From the NCBI GenBank assembly GCA_030848545.1, contig JAVDCA010000011.1, positions 62,001-126,000 on the forward strand: 64,000 nt of DNA. The letters are read 5' to 3'. Each line of letters begins with the position of its first letter. Position 1 is the first letter of the stretch. The notes below the pieces were generated by a model. The model was not told where the DNA came from. It searched no databases and saw nothing but the letters and a program-made list of their open reading frames with translations. This document shows positions 52,012-61,320 of the stretch, in pieces. This stretch comes from Astrobacterium formosum (lineage in GTDB: Bacteria; Pseudomonadota; Alphaproteobacteria; Rhizobiales; Xanthobacteraceae). The position numbers and the translations under genes were made by a program.

Positions 52012-53499
52012 ATGCTCAACCTGAGCAACGCTCTGACGATCGGCCTACCGCTGGTCCTCACTCCGACGGTAATCGGCTTGACCCTGCTCGGCACCTTTAT
52101 CGGTCTCGTCGTCGGCTCGCTGCCCGGTTTGACCGCGACGATGGCCGTCGCGATCATGATTCCCCTCACCTATTCGATGACGCCGCAGGAATCGTTCGCT
52201 CTGCTCGTCCCTTCCTATGCCGCCGCGACGTTCGGCGGTTCGGTCGGCGCGATCCTGATCAACATCCCGGGAACCGGCGCGGCGATCATGACAACGATCG
52301 ACGGCTACGCGATGCGGAAAAATGGTGAAGCTGGTCGCGCGATCGGCCTGGCGATTGCCGCCTCGCTCGTAGGCGGGCTTGTGAGCGCACTTTTCTTGGC
52401 GACTTTCGCTCCCGTTGCCGCGCGCTGGGCCCTGCGACTCGGGGCCCATGAGTACTTCGCTGTGGCACTGTTCGGCCTGGGGTTCGTTGCGTACATCAGC
52501 CCATCACTCCTCAAAGGGCTTCTGGCTGGCGCACTCGGATTGCTGCTTGGCTGCGTCGGCAACGATCCTGTCGGCGCGTATCCGCGCTTCACCTTCGACC
52601 ACGCTTCGCTAATCGGCGGCATGACGTTCGTGCCGGTCATGATAGGACTGTTCGGGCTTTCGGAGGTATTCGTCGCGCTGGAAGGCGACCTCTCGGCGCG
52701 CGACGTCGCGCGCCAGCAAATTCACGGCATTGCGCGGAGCTTCTGGGAAGCCTTGCGGATGTGGCCGACCATGATCCGCTCGACCGTGATCGGGCTTCTG
52801 ATCGGCGTAATGCCCGGCGTCGGACCGACAATCGCCGCGGCCCTCGGCTATGGAATCGAGAAGCGTCTCGGCCGCAATCGTGAGGCGATGGGAACGGGGG
52901 CGCCCGAAGGCATCGTCGCACCGGAAACTGCCAACAACGCTGGCACCGGCGGCGAACTCGCGGTCACCATGGCGTTCGGCATTCCGGGAGACGCTGTGAC
53001 GGCAGTCATGATGGGCGCCTTTCTCATCCACGGGCTCAAGCCTGGTCCGACTCTCTTCGTTTCGAATCCCGACGTCGTCTCCGCGATCTTCCTGCTGTTC
53101 ATCGCCGGCAACCTTTTGTTTGCCGTACTCGGTATTGCCAGCCTGAGATTCCTGGTCAAGCTTCTCGAAACACCGCCCCGCTATCTGATGCCGATCGTCA
53201 TCGTTCTGTGCGTGGTGGGCGCTTACGCCGCCTCCAACAGCGTATTCGACGTCTGGGTACTGATCGTTTTCGGCGTCGTCGGCTACGTAATGCGCAAGAT
53301 CGACATGCCGATTGCTCCTATGGTGTTGGGTTTCATCCTGGGCCCTCTGATCGAGGACAACCTGCGGCGGGCGCTGGTTCTCGACGACGGCTGGCCGATC
53401 GGCTTCCTGACGCGCCCGGTGAGCGCGGTCCTGATCGGACTGACCGTGTTGTTGTTCCTCAGTCCTGTCCTGGGACGGTTTGCAGGACGCAAGCAATGA
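52012..53499 (+). CDS. tctA: TTT transporter large permease TctA (set B)
   Basis: Membrane protein of 495 residues with about 12 helices. GTFIGLVVGSLPGLTATMAVA, GSVGAILINIPGTGAAIMTTIDGYAM, GLLIGVMPGVGPTIAAALGYGIEK and ETANNAGTGGELAVTMAFGIPGDAVTAVM are the TctA landmarks. ATG 52012 matches family N-termini; the longer open frame upstream lies in tctB. Second complete TTT set in tandem with set A. Confidence 0.93.
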   Translation: MLNLSNALTIGLPLVLTPTVIGLTLLGTFIGLVVGSLPGLTATMAVAIMIPLTYSMTPQESFALLVPSYAAATFGGSVGAILINIPGTGAAIMTTIDGYAMRKNGEAGRAIGLAIAASLVGGLVSALFLATFAPVAARWALRLGAHEYFAVALFGLGFVAYISPSLLKGLLAGALGLLLGCVGNDPVGAYPRFTFDHASLIGGMTFVPVMIGLFGLSEVFVALEGDLSARDVARQQIHGIARSFWEALRMWPTMIRSTVIGLLIGVMPGVGPTIAAALGYGIEKRLGRNREAMGTGAPEGIVAPETANNAGTGGELAVTMAFGIPGDAVTAVMMGAFLIHGLKPGPTLFVSNPDVVSAIFLLFIAGNLLFAVLGIASLRFLVKLLETPPRYLMPIVIVLCVVGAYAASNSVFDVWVLIVFGVVGYVMRKIDMPIAPMVLGFILGPLIEDNLRRALVLDDGWPIGFLTRPVSAVLIGLTVLLFLSPVLGRFAGRKQ

Positions 53500-53594
53500 T
53501 GCGACGGCGGAAACCAATGTTTGGCCGCGTGGCGTGCCTGCTTAGAGACACTCAGTGCCGCGCAATCAGCTTAGATAGAAGTGGAGATAATGCG

Positions 53595-54569
53595 ATGAAA
53601 CCCGTTCTGACCGCAACAATATGTGCTTTCATGCTCGCCTGTCCCGATGCCGGCCACGCGCAGAAATACCCCGCGCAATCCGTGCGCATCGTGGTGCCGT
53701 TCGCTCCTGGGGGCGCAACAGACATCATCGCCAGGATGGTGGCGGCACGTCTGAGCACGCGCCTGGGCCAGACCTTCGTGGTTGAGAACAGGGGCGGCGG
53801 ATCCGGCATTCCGGGAACCGTCGCGGTTCAGCAGGCGAGGCCGGACGGCTATACGCTTCTGCTGTCCGGGAATGGACCGCATGCCACCAACGTCGCCCTG
53901 TACGAGAAACTCCCCTATGATCCGTTGAAGGATTTCACCCAGATCAGTCTCACCGGCCTGCTTCCGCTGGTGCTGAACGTCAATCCGAAGGCACCATTCC
54001 GAACTCTTCCCGAGTTCGTCCAGTGGGCCAAGGCAAATCCGGGCAAGATGAACTATGGCTCGCCCGGCGCCGGTTCGCCCCCGCATTTGGCGATGGAGAT
54101 GTTGGCGCAAAGTCATGGCCTCGACATGGTCCACATCCCCTACAAAGGAAGCGCACCCGCAATCACGGATCTCGTCGCCGGCCACATCCCTGCTATGTTC
54201 GACAACGTGCTCGCGTCACTTTCGAACATTCAAAGCGGAACGATCGTGGCGCTGGGTGTCACCACCAGCCAGCGTGTCGCGGCCCTCCCCGCCGTTCCGA
54301 CCTTCAGGGAGGCGGGAGTTGGCGACTTCGAAGCGTCAACTTGGACCCTGTTGACCGCGCCCGCCGGCACTCCGTCAACGATCGTTGAGCAACTGTCGGC
54401 GGAAGTCCGGCTTATCTTCTCCGATCCAGAGATTCAACAACGGCTCCAGCAACAGGGCGTCGTTCCCACCGTATCGACGCCGGAACAGACCCAGGCGTTC
54501 GTTGCCTCAGAAATCGAGAAGTGGACCCAGGTCGCACGGAAAGCCAGAGTCCAGCCACTAGATAGGTGA
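53595..54569 (+). CDS. tctC: TctC/Bug substrate-binding protein without its own permease
   Basis: Periplasmic receptor of 324 residues. Signal peptide about 1-22 (ATICAFMLACPDAGHA). YPAQSVRIVVPFAPGGATDIIARMVA, GIPGTVAVQQARPDGYTLLLSGNG and GSAPAITDLVAGHIPAMFDN are Bug-family marks. Start 53595 has GGAGATAA upstream. It is 95 bp after tctA and is the last gene of the operon. No tctAB follows, so it probably delivers another ligand to set A or set B, as orphan Bug proteins are thought to do. Confidence 0.9.
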   Translation: MKPVLTATICAFMLACPDAGHAQKYPAQSVRIVVPFAPGGATDIIARMVAARLSTRLGQTFVVENRGGGSGIPGTVAVQQARPDGYTLLLSGNGPHATNVALYEKLPYDPLKDFTQISLTGLLPLVLNVNPKAPFRTLPEFVQWAKANPGKMNYGSPGAGSPPHLAMEMLAQSHGLDMVHIPYKGSAPAITDLVAGHIPAMFDNVLASLSNIQSGTIVALGVTTSQRVAALPAVPTFREAGVGDFEASTWTLLTAPAGTPSTIVEQLSAEVRLIFSDPEIQQRLQQQGVVPTVSTPEQTQAFVASEIEKWTQVARKARVQPLDR

Positions 54570-54739
54570 ACCGACGGACTACAATGAGACTCGGCATTCT
54601 TGAAAGAGGAGTGCTTTCTCACAGTGGAACGAATTGAACGTCTGGCTGCACTCGCTTCGGCCCACAAGCATTGGGGCGCCATGACCGGAAAACAGCAAAG
54701 ACTTGAGGCGAAAAGCCCCATGGTAGCTGCGCGTTTGAT

Positions 54740-56023
54740 TCACAATCGCACAATCCATCTGAATGGAACTAGAATCAGATCCGGAATGGCGATGAACAAG
54801 GCGAGAAGAAAGGCCATTCCAAGGATGAATGGCAATGCTCCCTTGGCGCCTACGCCCATCGGTATCTTCCCGATCCCACAGATGACATTGAGGACGACGC
54901 CCACGGGCGGCGTCAGCAGTCCGACGCAGTTCGCAAGAATGAACACGACCCCGAAATAGACCGGATCGATGCCGGCCATTCGCACCACCGGCATGAGCAC
55001 GGGAGTCAGGATCAAAACGTTGGGCGTGAAATCCATGACGCAGCCGACAATCAGAACCAGGATGACAATCACCAACACAAGTATGCGCGGCGATCCGATG
55101 ATCGGCTCCAGAAATCCGGCCAGCACCAGCGGAACTTGTGACGTCGTAACGAGCCACGCGGATGCCGAAGCAGTCGCGACCAGGAACATCACGGACGCGC
55201 TCGTGAAGGCGGCTTCGCGGCAGGCCTTCAGGAACTTTTCGACCGTGAGTTCACGATAAACTACAGCCCCGACAAACAATGCATAGGCGACGGCGGTCGC
55301 TGACGCTTCGGTCGGCGTAAAGATAGCCGCCTTCAATCCGCCGATGATGATCAGGGGCATCAACAATGCCCAAAAGCCGCTGAAAAGGCTCTCGCGAATC
55401 GCTTTCCAACCGGCCCACGGGTAGACTTTCGTCACGTCACTGCGAACCAGCACTGCCCATATGGCCATGAGCGTGATTCCCATCATCAAACCCGGTGCAA
55501 TACCAGCAAAGAATAGGTCGAGAATGGAAACGTTCGCGGTAATCCCGAACACGATGAACGCGATCGACGGAGGAATGATCGGAGCGATGATGCCTCCGGT
55601 CCCGATCAATCCGGCGGATCGCGGCACGTCGTACCCAGCGTTCCGCATCATCGGGAGGAGGACGGATCCGATCGCGGCCGTATCGGCCACCGCAGAGCCC
55701 GACAGGCTGGCCATGATCACGGATGCGACGATGGCGGCGTAGCCGAGACCTCCTCTGATATGACCAAGCATCGAGGTCATCAACGAGACGATGCGTGTCG
55801 TCAATCCGCCGGCCACCATCAGCTCGCCCGCCAGAATGAAGAACGGGATTGCCATCAACGGGTAGGAATCGGCGCCGTTGTACATCGCGTCCGCCAGGAT
55901 CTGCGGATCGAGCACATCCAGCCACCACATCATTAGCAGCGCGCTGCCGAGGAGCGCAAAGGAAACCGGAACTCCCGCAAGTATCAGGACAGCGAGGCCA
56001 CCCAGGAACAGCACCAATACCAT
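54740..56023 (-). CDS. dctM: TRAP transporter large permease DctM (system 5)
   Basis: Membrane protein of 427 residues with about 12 helices. Landmarks: AIPFFILAGELMVAGGLTTRIV, GSAVADTAAIGSVLLPMM, PIIPPSIAFIVFGITAN, and ILANCVGLLTPPVGVVLNVI. Starts 1 bp after the dctQ stop. It is the last gene of a dctP-ALDH-GMC-dctQ-dctM operon and converges with the tctC gene. Confidence 0.92.
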   Translation of the reverse strand: MVLVLFLGGLAVLILAGVPVSFALLGSALLMMWWLDVLDPQILADAMYNGADSYPLMAIPFFILAGELMVAGGLTTRIVSLMTSMLGHIRGGLGYAAIVASVIMASLSGSAVADTAAIGSVLLPMMRNAGYDVPRSAGLIGTGGIIAPIIPPSIAFIVFGITANVSILDLFFAGIAPGLMMGITLMAIWAVLVRSDVTKVYPWAGWKAIRESLFSGFWALLMPLIIIGGLKAAIFTPTEASATAVAYALFVGAVVYRELTVEKFLKACREAAFTSASVMFLVATASASAWLVTTSQVPLVLAGFLEPIIGSPRILVLVIVILVLIVGCVMDFTPNVLILTPVLMPVVRMAGIDPVYFGVVFILANCVGLLTPPVGVVLNVICGIGKIPMGVGAKGALPFILGMAFLLALFIAIPDLILVPFRWIVRL

Positions 56024-56024
56024 C

Positions 56025-56501
56025 TCACTCTCCCTGGGGCCTGGACCAGATCGATACTGCCTGCGTGCAGAGCACGATCAACATGACGAACGATCCGACG
56101 ACGATCGAAGCGATGGCCAAGGTCAGCGGCGCACCGGAGACCGGCGATCTGACCCCGACATTGGAGAGAAGCACAAAGACGGAACCGACGAGCACGACAC
56201 CGTTCATCGCGAAAATGATGGCCACGACGAGGGTGTCGAACAGCCTCATCCAGCGGCGGGGGAGATAGTGCCTGATCCCTTCGATTCCGATGTGCGCCCT
56301 GGCCTTGAGCACCAGGGCAGCGCCGATGAAGGTGCACCACACGAACGCGTATCGCGCCAATTCCTCACCGATCGCAATGCCGCTCGAAAAGCCGAATCGC
56401 AGCACGACATTGGTGAACACCAGGGAGAACATGAACAGCAGCGAAATGATCACGATGTATTCCAGGATCCGTTCGCCGGCGCGCATCACTCTGTCGAGCA
56501 T
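56025..56501 (-). CDS. dctQ: TRAP transporter small permease DctQ (system 5)
   Basis: Four-helix membrane protein of 158 residues with FGFSSGIAIGEELARYAFVW and the loop KARAHIGIEGIRHYLP, both typical of DctQ. GGGAGAA before the 56501 start. Directly behind the GMC oxidoreductase gene in the operon. Confidence 0.9.
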   Translation of the reverse strand: MLDRVMRAGERILEYIVIISLLFMFSLVFTNVVLRFGFSSGIAIGEELARYAFVWCTFIGAALVLKARAHIGIEGIRHYLPRRWMRLFDTLVVAIIFAMNGVVLVGSVFVLLSNVGVRSPVSGAPLTLAIASIVVGSFVMLIVLCTQAVSIWSRPQGE

Positions 56502-56516
56502 CTCGTTCTCCCGAAA

Positions 56517-58145
56517 TCAGGTGGCGATCGCTTCACGAACGCAGGCAGCGCCGCGTTCGGCGACCACCGTCGCCGCCGCATTGGTGTTGCCGGACGGCAG
56601 GCTGGGCATGACGGAGGCGTCAGCCACCCACAGCTTGCCGATGCCGCGGACACAGAATTGAGGATCGACGACCGCCTGTTCGGAACGCCCCATGCGGCAA
56701 CTGCACGCGGGGTGGAACACCGTGCTTCCAGTCGCGCAGGCAAATCGAAGCAATGCATCATCGGTAACGCATTCGCGGCCGGGATACTTTTCGATGGCGC
56801 TGTAAGTTGTCGAGAATGGTGGCGCCTGGAAGATCCTGCGCGTGAATCGAATGCCCCGCAGGAGGGCCGCTTGGTCCCGGCGATCGGCCAGATAGTTGGG
56901 GTCGATCACCGGCGCCTCGGTCGGAACTGGCGAACGGAGGCGAACCGTGCCGGCGCTGAAGGGGCGAAGCTGGCAGACATTGGCAGTCACCCCGGAGAAG
57001 GGATGGAACGACCACCCCCGGCGCTCGCTGGACAACGGCAGGAAATGGATCTGCATGTCGGGCTCGGCGCGTCCTTCTGTCGAGAAGAACGCGCCGCCAT
57101 AGGCCCCACCGATCGCCATGGCGCCGTCACGGAACAGGGCGTAGCGAACCGCATGGGCGACCAGCCGCCAGGGCCTGCGAAAATCGTCGTTGACGCTGAT
57201 GGGAGCATTGACGGCCGCGATGACGCGCACGCCATAGTGATCCTGCAATCCCTGGCCGACCGAAGGAGAATCGATGACCGTCCGGATATCCATCTCCTGG
57301 AGATGAGCGCCGGGCCCGACCCCCGAGAGAAGAAGCAGTTGCGGCGTGTTGATCGCTCCCGCCGCCAAGACGACGCCACGACGGGATGGCACCGTAAAAT
57401 CCCGGCCACCGACGCGGACGCGAAGTCCCCTCACGGTCCGATCGTCGTCAATCGTTAGACCGAGAACCAATGCGTCGGTGAGGATGGCCAGATTCGGACG
57501 TCGCTTTGCCGGCGCCAGATAACTCGACGCTGTCGACGTCCGCAGGCCCCGCTTCATCGTTATTAAATAGTCGCCACAACCGCTTCGATCCGACATGCCC
57601 AGGTCGGGAAGCACCTCCAGGCCCGCGTTCTGCGCAGCCTCGATGAATGCCCGATGCAACGGATGGTCGTGGGGTCGTTTGGTGAGCGGAATCATTCCTT
57701 CCCTGCCGATGGTTCCGCTCGCATCTGATGGCGCCGCCTCACACGCTCGAAACTGCTTTTCGATCTGCGGCCACAACCAGCCGTCGTCACCGGTGCGTTC
57801 CGCCCAGTCATCGTAGTCGCTCGGCGCGCCGCGCACCCAGATCATGCCGTTGACGGCGCCTGATCCCCCGAGAACCTTGCCGCGCGGCCAATAGACGGGG
57901 CGTCCACCCAGGGCTGTTTGTGGAACCGTCTCGTAACGCCAGTTCAGCTTTCGGTCATGCAGGAGACGGCTGAAGCCGACAGGAATGTGGATCCAGGGAT
58001 TGCGATCCCGGGGTCCCGCCTCGACGAGCAGGACGTTGAGGCGCGGGTCTTCCGACAGCCGCGCCGCCAGAACGCAACCGCTGGTGCCGGCCCCGACGAC
58101 GACGACGTCGGCATCAAGCAGTTCGCTACCCGACGGCGTTTGCAT
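56517..58145 (-). CDS. GMC-family FAD oxidoreductase (choline dehydrogenase-like)
   Basis: Flavoprotein of 542 residues. FAD-binding VVVVGAGTSGCVLAARLSED at the N-terminus, GMC signature 1 around GKVLGGSGAVNGMIWVRG, signature 2 around GAINTPQLLLLSG, active-site histidine in STVFHPACSCRMG and asparagine in PSGNTNAAATVVAE. It oxidises a primary alcohol to an aldehyde. The ATG at 58145 overlaps the ALDH stop by one base; a GTG just upstream is possible. With the aldehyde dehydrogenase encoded ahead of it, it would turn an imported alcohol into an acid in two steps. Confidence 0.9.
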   Translation of the reverse strand: MQTPSGSELLDADVVVVGAGTSGCVLAARLSEDPRLNVLLVEAGPRDRNPWIHIPVGFSRLLHDRKLNWRYETVPQTALGGRPVYWPRGKVLGGSGAVNGMIWVRGAPSDYDDWAERTGDDGWLWPQIEKQFRACEAAPSDASGTIGREGMIPLTKRPHDHPLHRAFIEAAQNAGLEVLPDLGMSDRSGCGDYLITMKRGLRTSTASSYLAPAKRRPNLAILTDALVLGLTIDDDRTVRGLRVRVGGRDFTVPSRRGVVLAAGAINTPQLLLLSGVGPGAHLQEMDIRTVIDSPSVGQGLQDHYGVRVIAAVNAPISVNDDFRRPWRLVAHAVRYALFRDGAMAIGGAYGGAFFSTEGRAEPDMQIHFLPLSSERRGWSFHPFSGVTANVCQLRPFSAGTVRLRSPVPTEAPVIDPNYLADRRDQAALLRGIRFTRRIFQAPPFSTTYSAIEKYPGRECVTDDALLRFACATGSTVFHPACSCRMGRSEQAVVDPQFCVRGIGKLWVADASVMPSLPSGNTNAAATVVAERGAACVREAIAT

Positions 58146-59593
58146 CACTCGAACTTGACGGTTATCGACTTGGTTTCCAGAAAATCTCGCGTGCCGAGTT
58201 CGCCGCCCTCGCGGCCGTACCCGCTCGACTTGACGCCGCCGAACGGAACCTCGGCCATCACCGGCGCAAAAGAGTTGATCGACACCATGCCGGCCTCGAG
58301 CCCTTGGGCGATGGCATCGGCGTTCTTCAGCGACCTCGTGAAGGCATAGGCGCTCAATCCGAATTCGACGTCGTTAGCCGCTTTCAGGGCTTCGTCCAGC
58401 GACTTGACGGGATTGACAAGGGCGAGCGGCCCGAACGGCTCCTCGGTCATCGCCCGCGCGTGTCCGGGCACGTTCGCCAGGACTGTCGGGGCATAGAAAT
58501 GACCCTTCTTAAACCCAGGGGCGCGGCATCCGCCCATGACGAGTTGAGCTCCCTTGCCGATCGCGTCCTGCACGAGGCCATCGACGGTCTCCAGCCGGGT
58601 GCGGGTGGCCAAGGGTCCCATGTCGATATTGTCGTCGAGGCCGTTTCCGATCCGGATCGCCTTCGCGGCATCGCAGAACTCGCTGATGAAATGTTTCATC
58701 GAGTCTTCAAACACGAAGAAGCGGGTCGGCGAGATGCAGATCTGGCCACAGTTGCGGAACTTGGCCGCCGCCGACAGGCGCGCCGCTTCTGTGACATCCG
58801 CATCGTTCATGACGATGACGGGCGAATGCCCGCCGAGCTCCATGGTCACCCGCTTCAACGTCGCCGCCGCCGCCGCGGCCAGTATTTTTCCAACGCGGAC
58901 CGAGCCCGTGAAGCTGATCTTGCGGACCCTGTCGTCGGCCATGATCGCGTCGGTGATGGGCGCTGGCCGGCCGTTGAGCAGGGATATCGCGCCGGCCGGC
59001 ACGCCCGCATCCTTGCAGCACTCGACCAGCAGCATGGCGGCGCCGGGCGCCTCCTCGGCACCGCGACAAATGACGGCGCAACCGGCGGCCAGCGCTGGAG
59101 CGATCTTTCTGGCGGCGAGCGCGACCGGGAAATTCCAGGGCGTGAAGGCCGCGGCTATGCCGACCGGTTGGAACTGGACATAGTGTCGACTGGCGGCAAG
59201 TCGGCTGTCGATGACGCGGCCGAAAATGCGCCGCGCCTCGTCGGCGAACCATTCGAACTGCTCGGCGCTGCCCATGACCTCGCCTTTGGCCTGCGGCAAC
59301 GGCTTGCCGGTCTCGAGGGCGATCTGGGTGGCAATCGGCTGGACGCGTTCTCTCAAAAGGCCGGCGATGCGCCGCAGGACGTCCGAACGTTGCCATGTCG
59401 ACAGAGCGCGCCAGGCTGCCATGCCGGGCACCGCCGCATCCACAGCAGCAGCGACGTCCTTCGCCGCTGCCTGCGGGGCGAGGCCGATCAGTTCCTCGGT
59501 GGCGGGGTTCATGATCTCGTACCGACCGTTTTCCAGCGGCTGGCGCCATTCACCTCCGACAAAAAGCCCGTAACGTTGGTATTCCATGGTCAT
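58145..59593 (-). CDS. NAD(P)-dependent aldehyde dehydrogenase
   Basis: Aldehyde dehydrogenase of 482 residues. Nucleotide-binding FTPWNFPVALAARKIAPALAAG and FTGSVRVG, catalytic glutamate in MELGGHSP and nucleophilic cysteine in NCGQICISP. C-terminal MAEVPFGGVKSSGYGREGG is typical of the succinate-semialdehyde/glycolaldehyde dehydrogenase branch. ATG 59593 is preferred because AGGTGAG lies just before it; GTG 59599 and ATG 59587 are alternatives. Encoded between dctP and the GMC enzyme in the same operon, so it probably oxidises the GMC product. Confidence 0.9.
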   Translation of the reverse strand: MTMEYQRYGLFVGGEWRQPLENGRYEIMNPATEELIGLAPQAAAKDVAAAVDAAVPGMAAWRALSTWQRSDVLRRIAGLLRERVQPIATQIALETGKPLPQAKGEVMGSAEQFEWFADEARRIFGRVIDSRLAASRHYVQFQPVGIAAAFTPWNFPVALAARKIAPALAAGCAVICRGAEEAPGAAMLLVECCKDAGVPAGAISLLNGRPAPITDAIMADDRVRKISFTGSVRVGKILAAAAAATLKRVTMELGGHSPVIVMNDADVTEAARLSAAAKFRNCGQICISPTRFFVFEDSMKHFISEFCDAAKAIRIGNGLDDNIDMGPLATRTRLETVDGLVQDAIGKGAQLVMGGCRAPGFKKGHFYAPTVLANVPGHARAMTEEPFGPLALVNPVKSLDEALKAANDVEFGLSAYAFTRSLKNADAIAQGLEAGMVSINSFAPVMAEVPFGGVKSSGYGREGGELGTRDFLETKSITVKFE

Positions 59594-59635
59594 TCTCACC
59601 TAATCGACGACGGCGACCCGATGGGGGCCGAATGG

Positions 59636-59665
59636 CGCAGACGGGACTCATCCGCCCCGTCTGCG
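59636..59665 (-). promoter_or_regulatory. Stem-loop after dctP (system 5)
   Basis: A perfect 10-bp stem, CGCAGACGGG at 59636-59645 with CCCGTCTGCG at 59656-59665, in the 83-bp gap between dctP and the aldehyde dehydrogenase. No T-run. Same position relative to dctP as the hairpins of systems 1 and 4. Confidence 0.6.
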
Positions 59666-59676
59666 TCGATCAGTGT

Positions 59677-60681
59677 CTACTTCTGAATGGCGACGACACG
59701 CGACAGCATGTCCTTGTCCATCTTGTCGAGGAAGCGATCCCAGATGGCGAGAGCGGGCTTTCGCCACAATTCCAGTTCCGCTGCCGTGGGGGTGTAGAAG
59801 GTTATCTTTTTCGACAGATCTGCGAGAAATTTTGCGCCGTCAGCGCGGTCGGCGTCGTTGGCAACCTTCAGGGCCTCGGCAGACGCATCGCGGATCAGCT
59901 TCTGTTCAGCGGGAGAGAACTTGTCCCAGGTCGCCGCGTTCACCTGCGCGACGTGCATCGTGATCAGGGTCTGGGTATGCGTCCCGTGCCGGATCATCTT
60001 GTCGAATCCGAATCCAACGATGGCCTGAGGCTGCAATTGCAGGCCGTCAGCGACACCTTGTTCGATGGCGACAAACACCTCGCTCCACGGCATGGCGATC
60101 GGCGAAGCGCCCCATGCGGACAGCAGGGCCTGGTCGATCGGATTGGCCAGCATGCGGAGCTTCATGCCGCCGATATCGGCGGGCGTCTTGAGCGCGCGCT
60201 TCGTGTTGATCAGGATGCGGAATCCGCCGAGCTCGATGTGGCCGAGAACGACGGTGCCGGCTTCGGCACGCATCTTCTTGGCGATCATCTCGCCCAGGCC
60301 CGGATCGGTGAAGACCTTTTCCGCACTTGCCGCCGAGTTGAAAACATAGGGCAGATCGGACCAAGCATAGGCGTTGCTAACGATGCTCATGTTGCTGGCG
60401 GCGATACTCGACATGTGAATAGTGCCGGCCTTGAGTCCCCGCTGGAGCTGTTCGTCGCCGCCGAGTTGTCCACTGGGAAAGACCTTGAGGACAATCGCGC
60501 CATTGGCGCGGGCATTCACACGCTTGGCCAATTCATCCCAGTAGATGTAGGTCGATTGGCCCGGATTGCTCGAATGGGCTACACGCAGTTCGACCGCCTG
60601 GGCTTGGCTTGGCAGCCCGCAGATGCTGAGGGCTGCGCCTAGCATGCTGCAAACCACCAGAACGCCACTGATCTTGCGCAT
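59677..60681 (-). CDS. dctP: TRAP transporter substrate-binding protein DctP (system 5)
   Basis: Periplasmic receptor of 334 residues. Signal peptide about 1-29 (VLVVCSMLGAALSICGL, cleavage near AQA). Conserved arginine R176 in MKLRMLANP and helix EVFVAIEQGVADGLQLQP. AAGGAG before the 60681 start; the longer open frame upstream has no signal peptide. First gene of the five-gene operon ending at 54740. No palindromic operator was found in front of it. Cargo is probably the alcohol or acid handled by the GMC and aldehyde dehydrogenase pair. Confidence 0.92.
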   Translation of the reverse strand: MRKISGVLVVCSMLGAALSICGLPSQAQAVELRVAHSSNPGQSTYIYWDELAKRVNARANGAIVLKVFPSGQLGGDEQLQRGLKAGTIHMSSIAASNMSIVSNAYAWSDLPYVFNSAASAEKVFTDPGLGEMIAKKMRAEAGTVVLGHIELGGFRILINTKRALKTPADIGGMKLRMLANPIDQALLSAWGASPIAMPWSEVFVAIEQGVADGLQLQPQAIVGFGFDKMIRHGTHTQTLITMHVAQVNAATWDKFSPAEQKLIRDASAEALKVANDADRADGAKFLADLSKKITFYTPTAAELELWRKPALAIWDRFLDKMDKDMLSRVVAIQK

Positions 60682-61225
60682 TGGATGAAACTCCTTGCTC
60701 GGTTTACAGCCGACGTCGAGGACGGATGACCGGCCCGCGCCGGATGTGAGACGGATCATGAGTGCTTGTGAAGACGAACCACGACACAGGATCTGGTTGT
60801 GGATGTGCGGCGTGCCCGACAGGACAGTGGCGCTGCTGTTCGCCGACGGCAAAAGTGCCGTATCGAGAATCAGGCCGGGAAGAGACGAACTGCACGCACG
60901 AGTGCCAGAGAATGCTCGTCGAACCGCACTGCGTCCCGGTCAGAACATCCGTCGTCGCGCCGCAATACGTTCCTCCCTCAATGCAGCCGGTAGCGCGTCT
61001 GGCAGACACGGCCGGCACGGTGAACGGGCGATAGGCTCACTCGTCGCATGTCGCTATCCGAATAGTTCTTCAGCAGACCCAGTCCGGGCTATGACGAATT
61101 TGCCGAAACCGACGGATTCTTTGGACGGTTCATAATTGGCCGCCCAACATTCAGTAAGGACGCGTTGAAGCCTCGGCCACGAACGGTGCCGATTGCCCGG
61201 CGCGAGCAACCAATCGGCAGAATGC
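60682..61225. other. Intergenic region, no gene recognised
   Basis: A 544-bp stretch ahead of dctP-5. It must hold the dctP promoter, but no clear -35/-10 pair was found. Open frames of 90-146 codons on both strands overlap each other, have no ribosome sites and no recognisable motif. A minus-strand frame at 60704-61018 is cysteine-rich (GCIEGGTYCG) and may be a remnant of something, but I cannot name it. Confidence 0.4.
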
Positions 61226-61259
61226 TTTACTAGATCGTCCTTATCGTATGTAGTAACAT
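61226..61259 (+). promoter_or_regulatory. Promoter and palindromic operator 4 (lactonase pseudogene)
   Basis: Operator ATGTAGTAACAT at 61248-61259, identical to operator 5 read on the other strand. A possible -35 TTTACT (61226-61231), 17-bp spacer and -10 TGTAGT (61249-61254) overlap it. It lies 61 bp before the decayed lactonase gene, showing that this gene once belonged to the regulon. Confidence 0.65.
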
Positions 61260-61320
61260 CTTTGTAAATGCCCGTCAATGGCTGCTGCTGTGTCCGCCTG
61301 GCGGAGAAAGGGGCGCGACG

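Noticed and set aside
60704-61018. 105-codon cysteine-rich minus-strand frame
   Set aside because: Overlaps other frames, no start signals and no recognisable family; at most an unidentified remnant.
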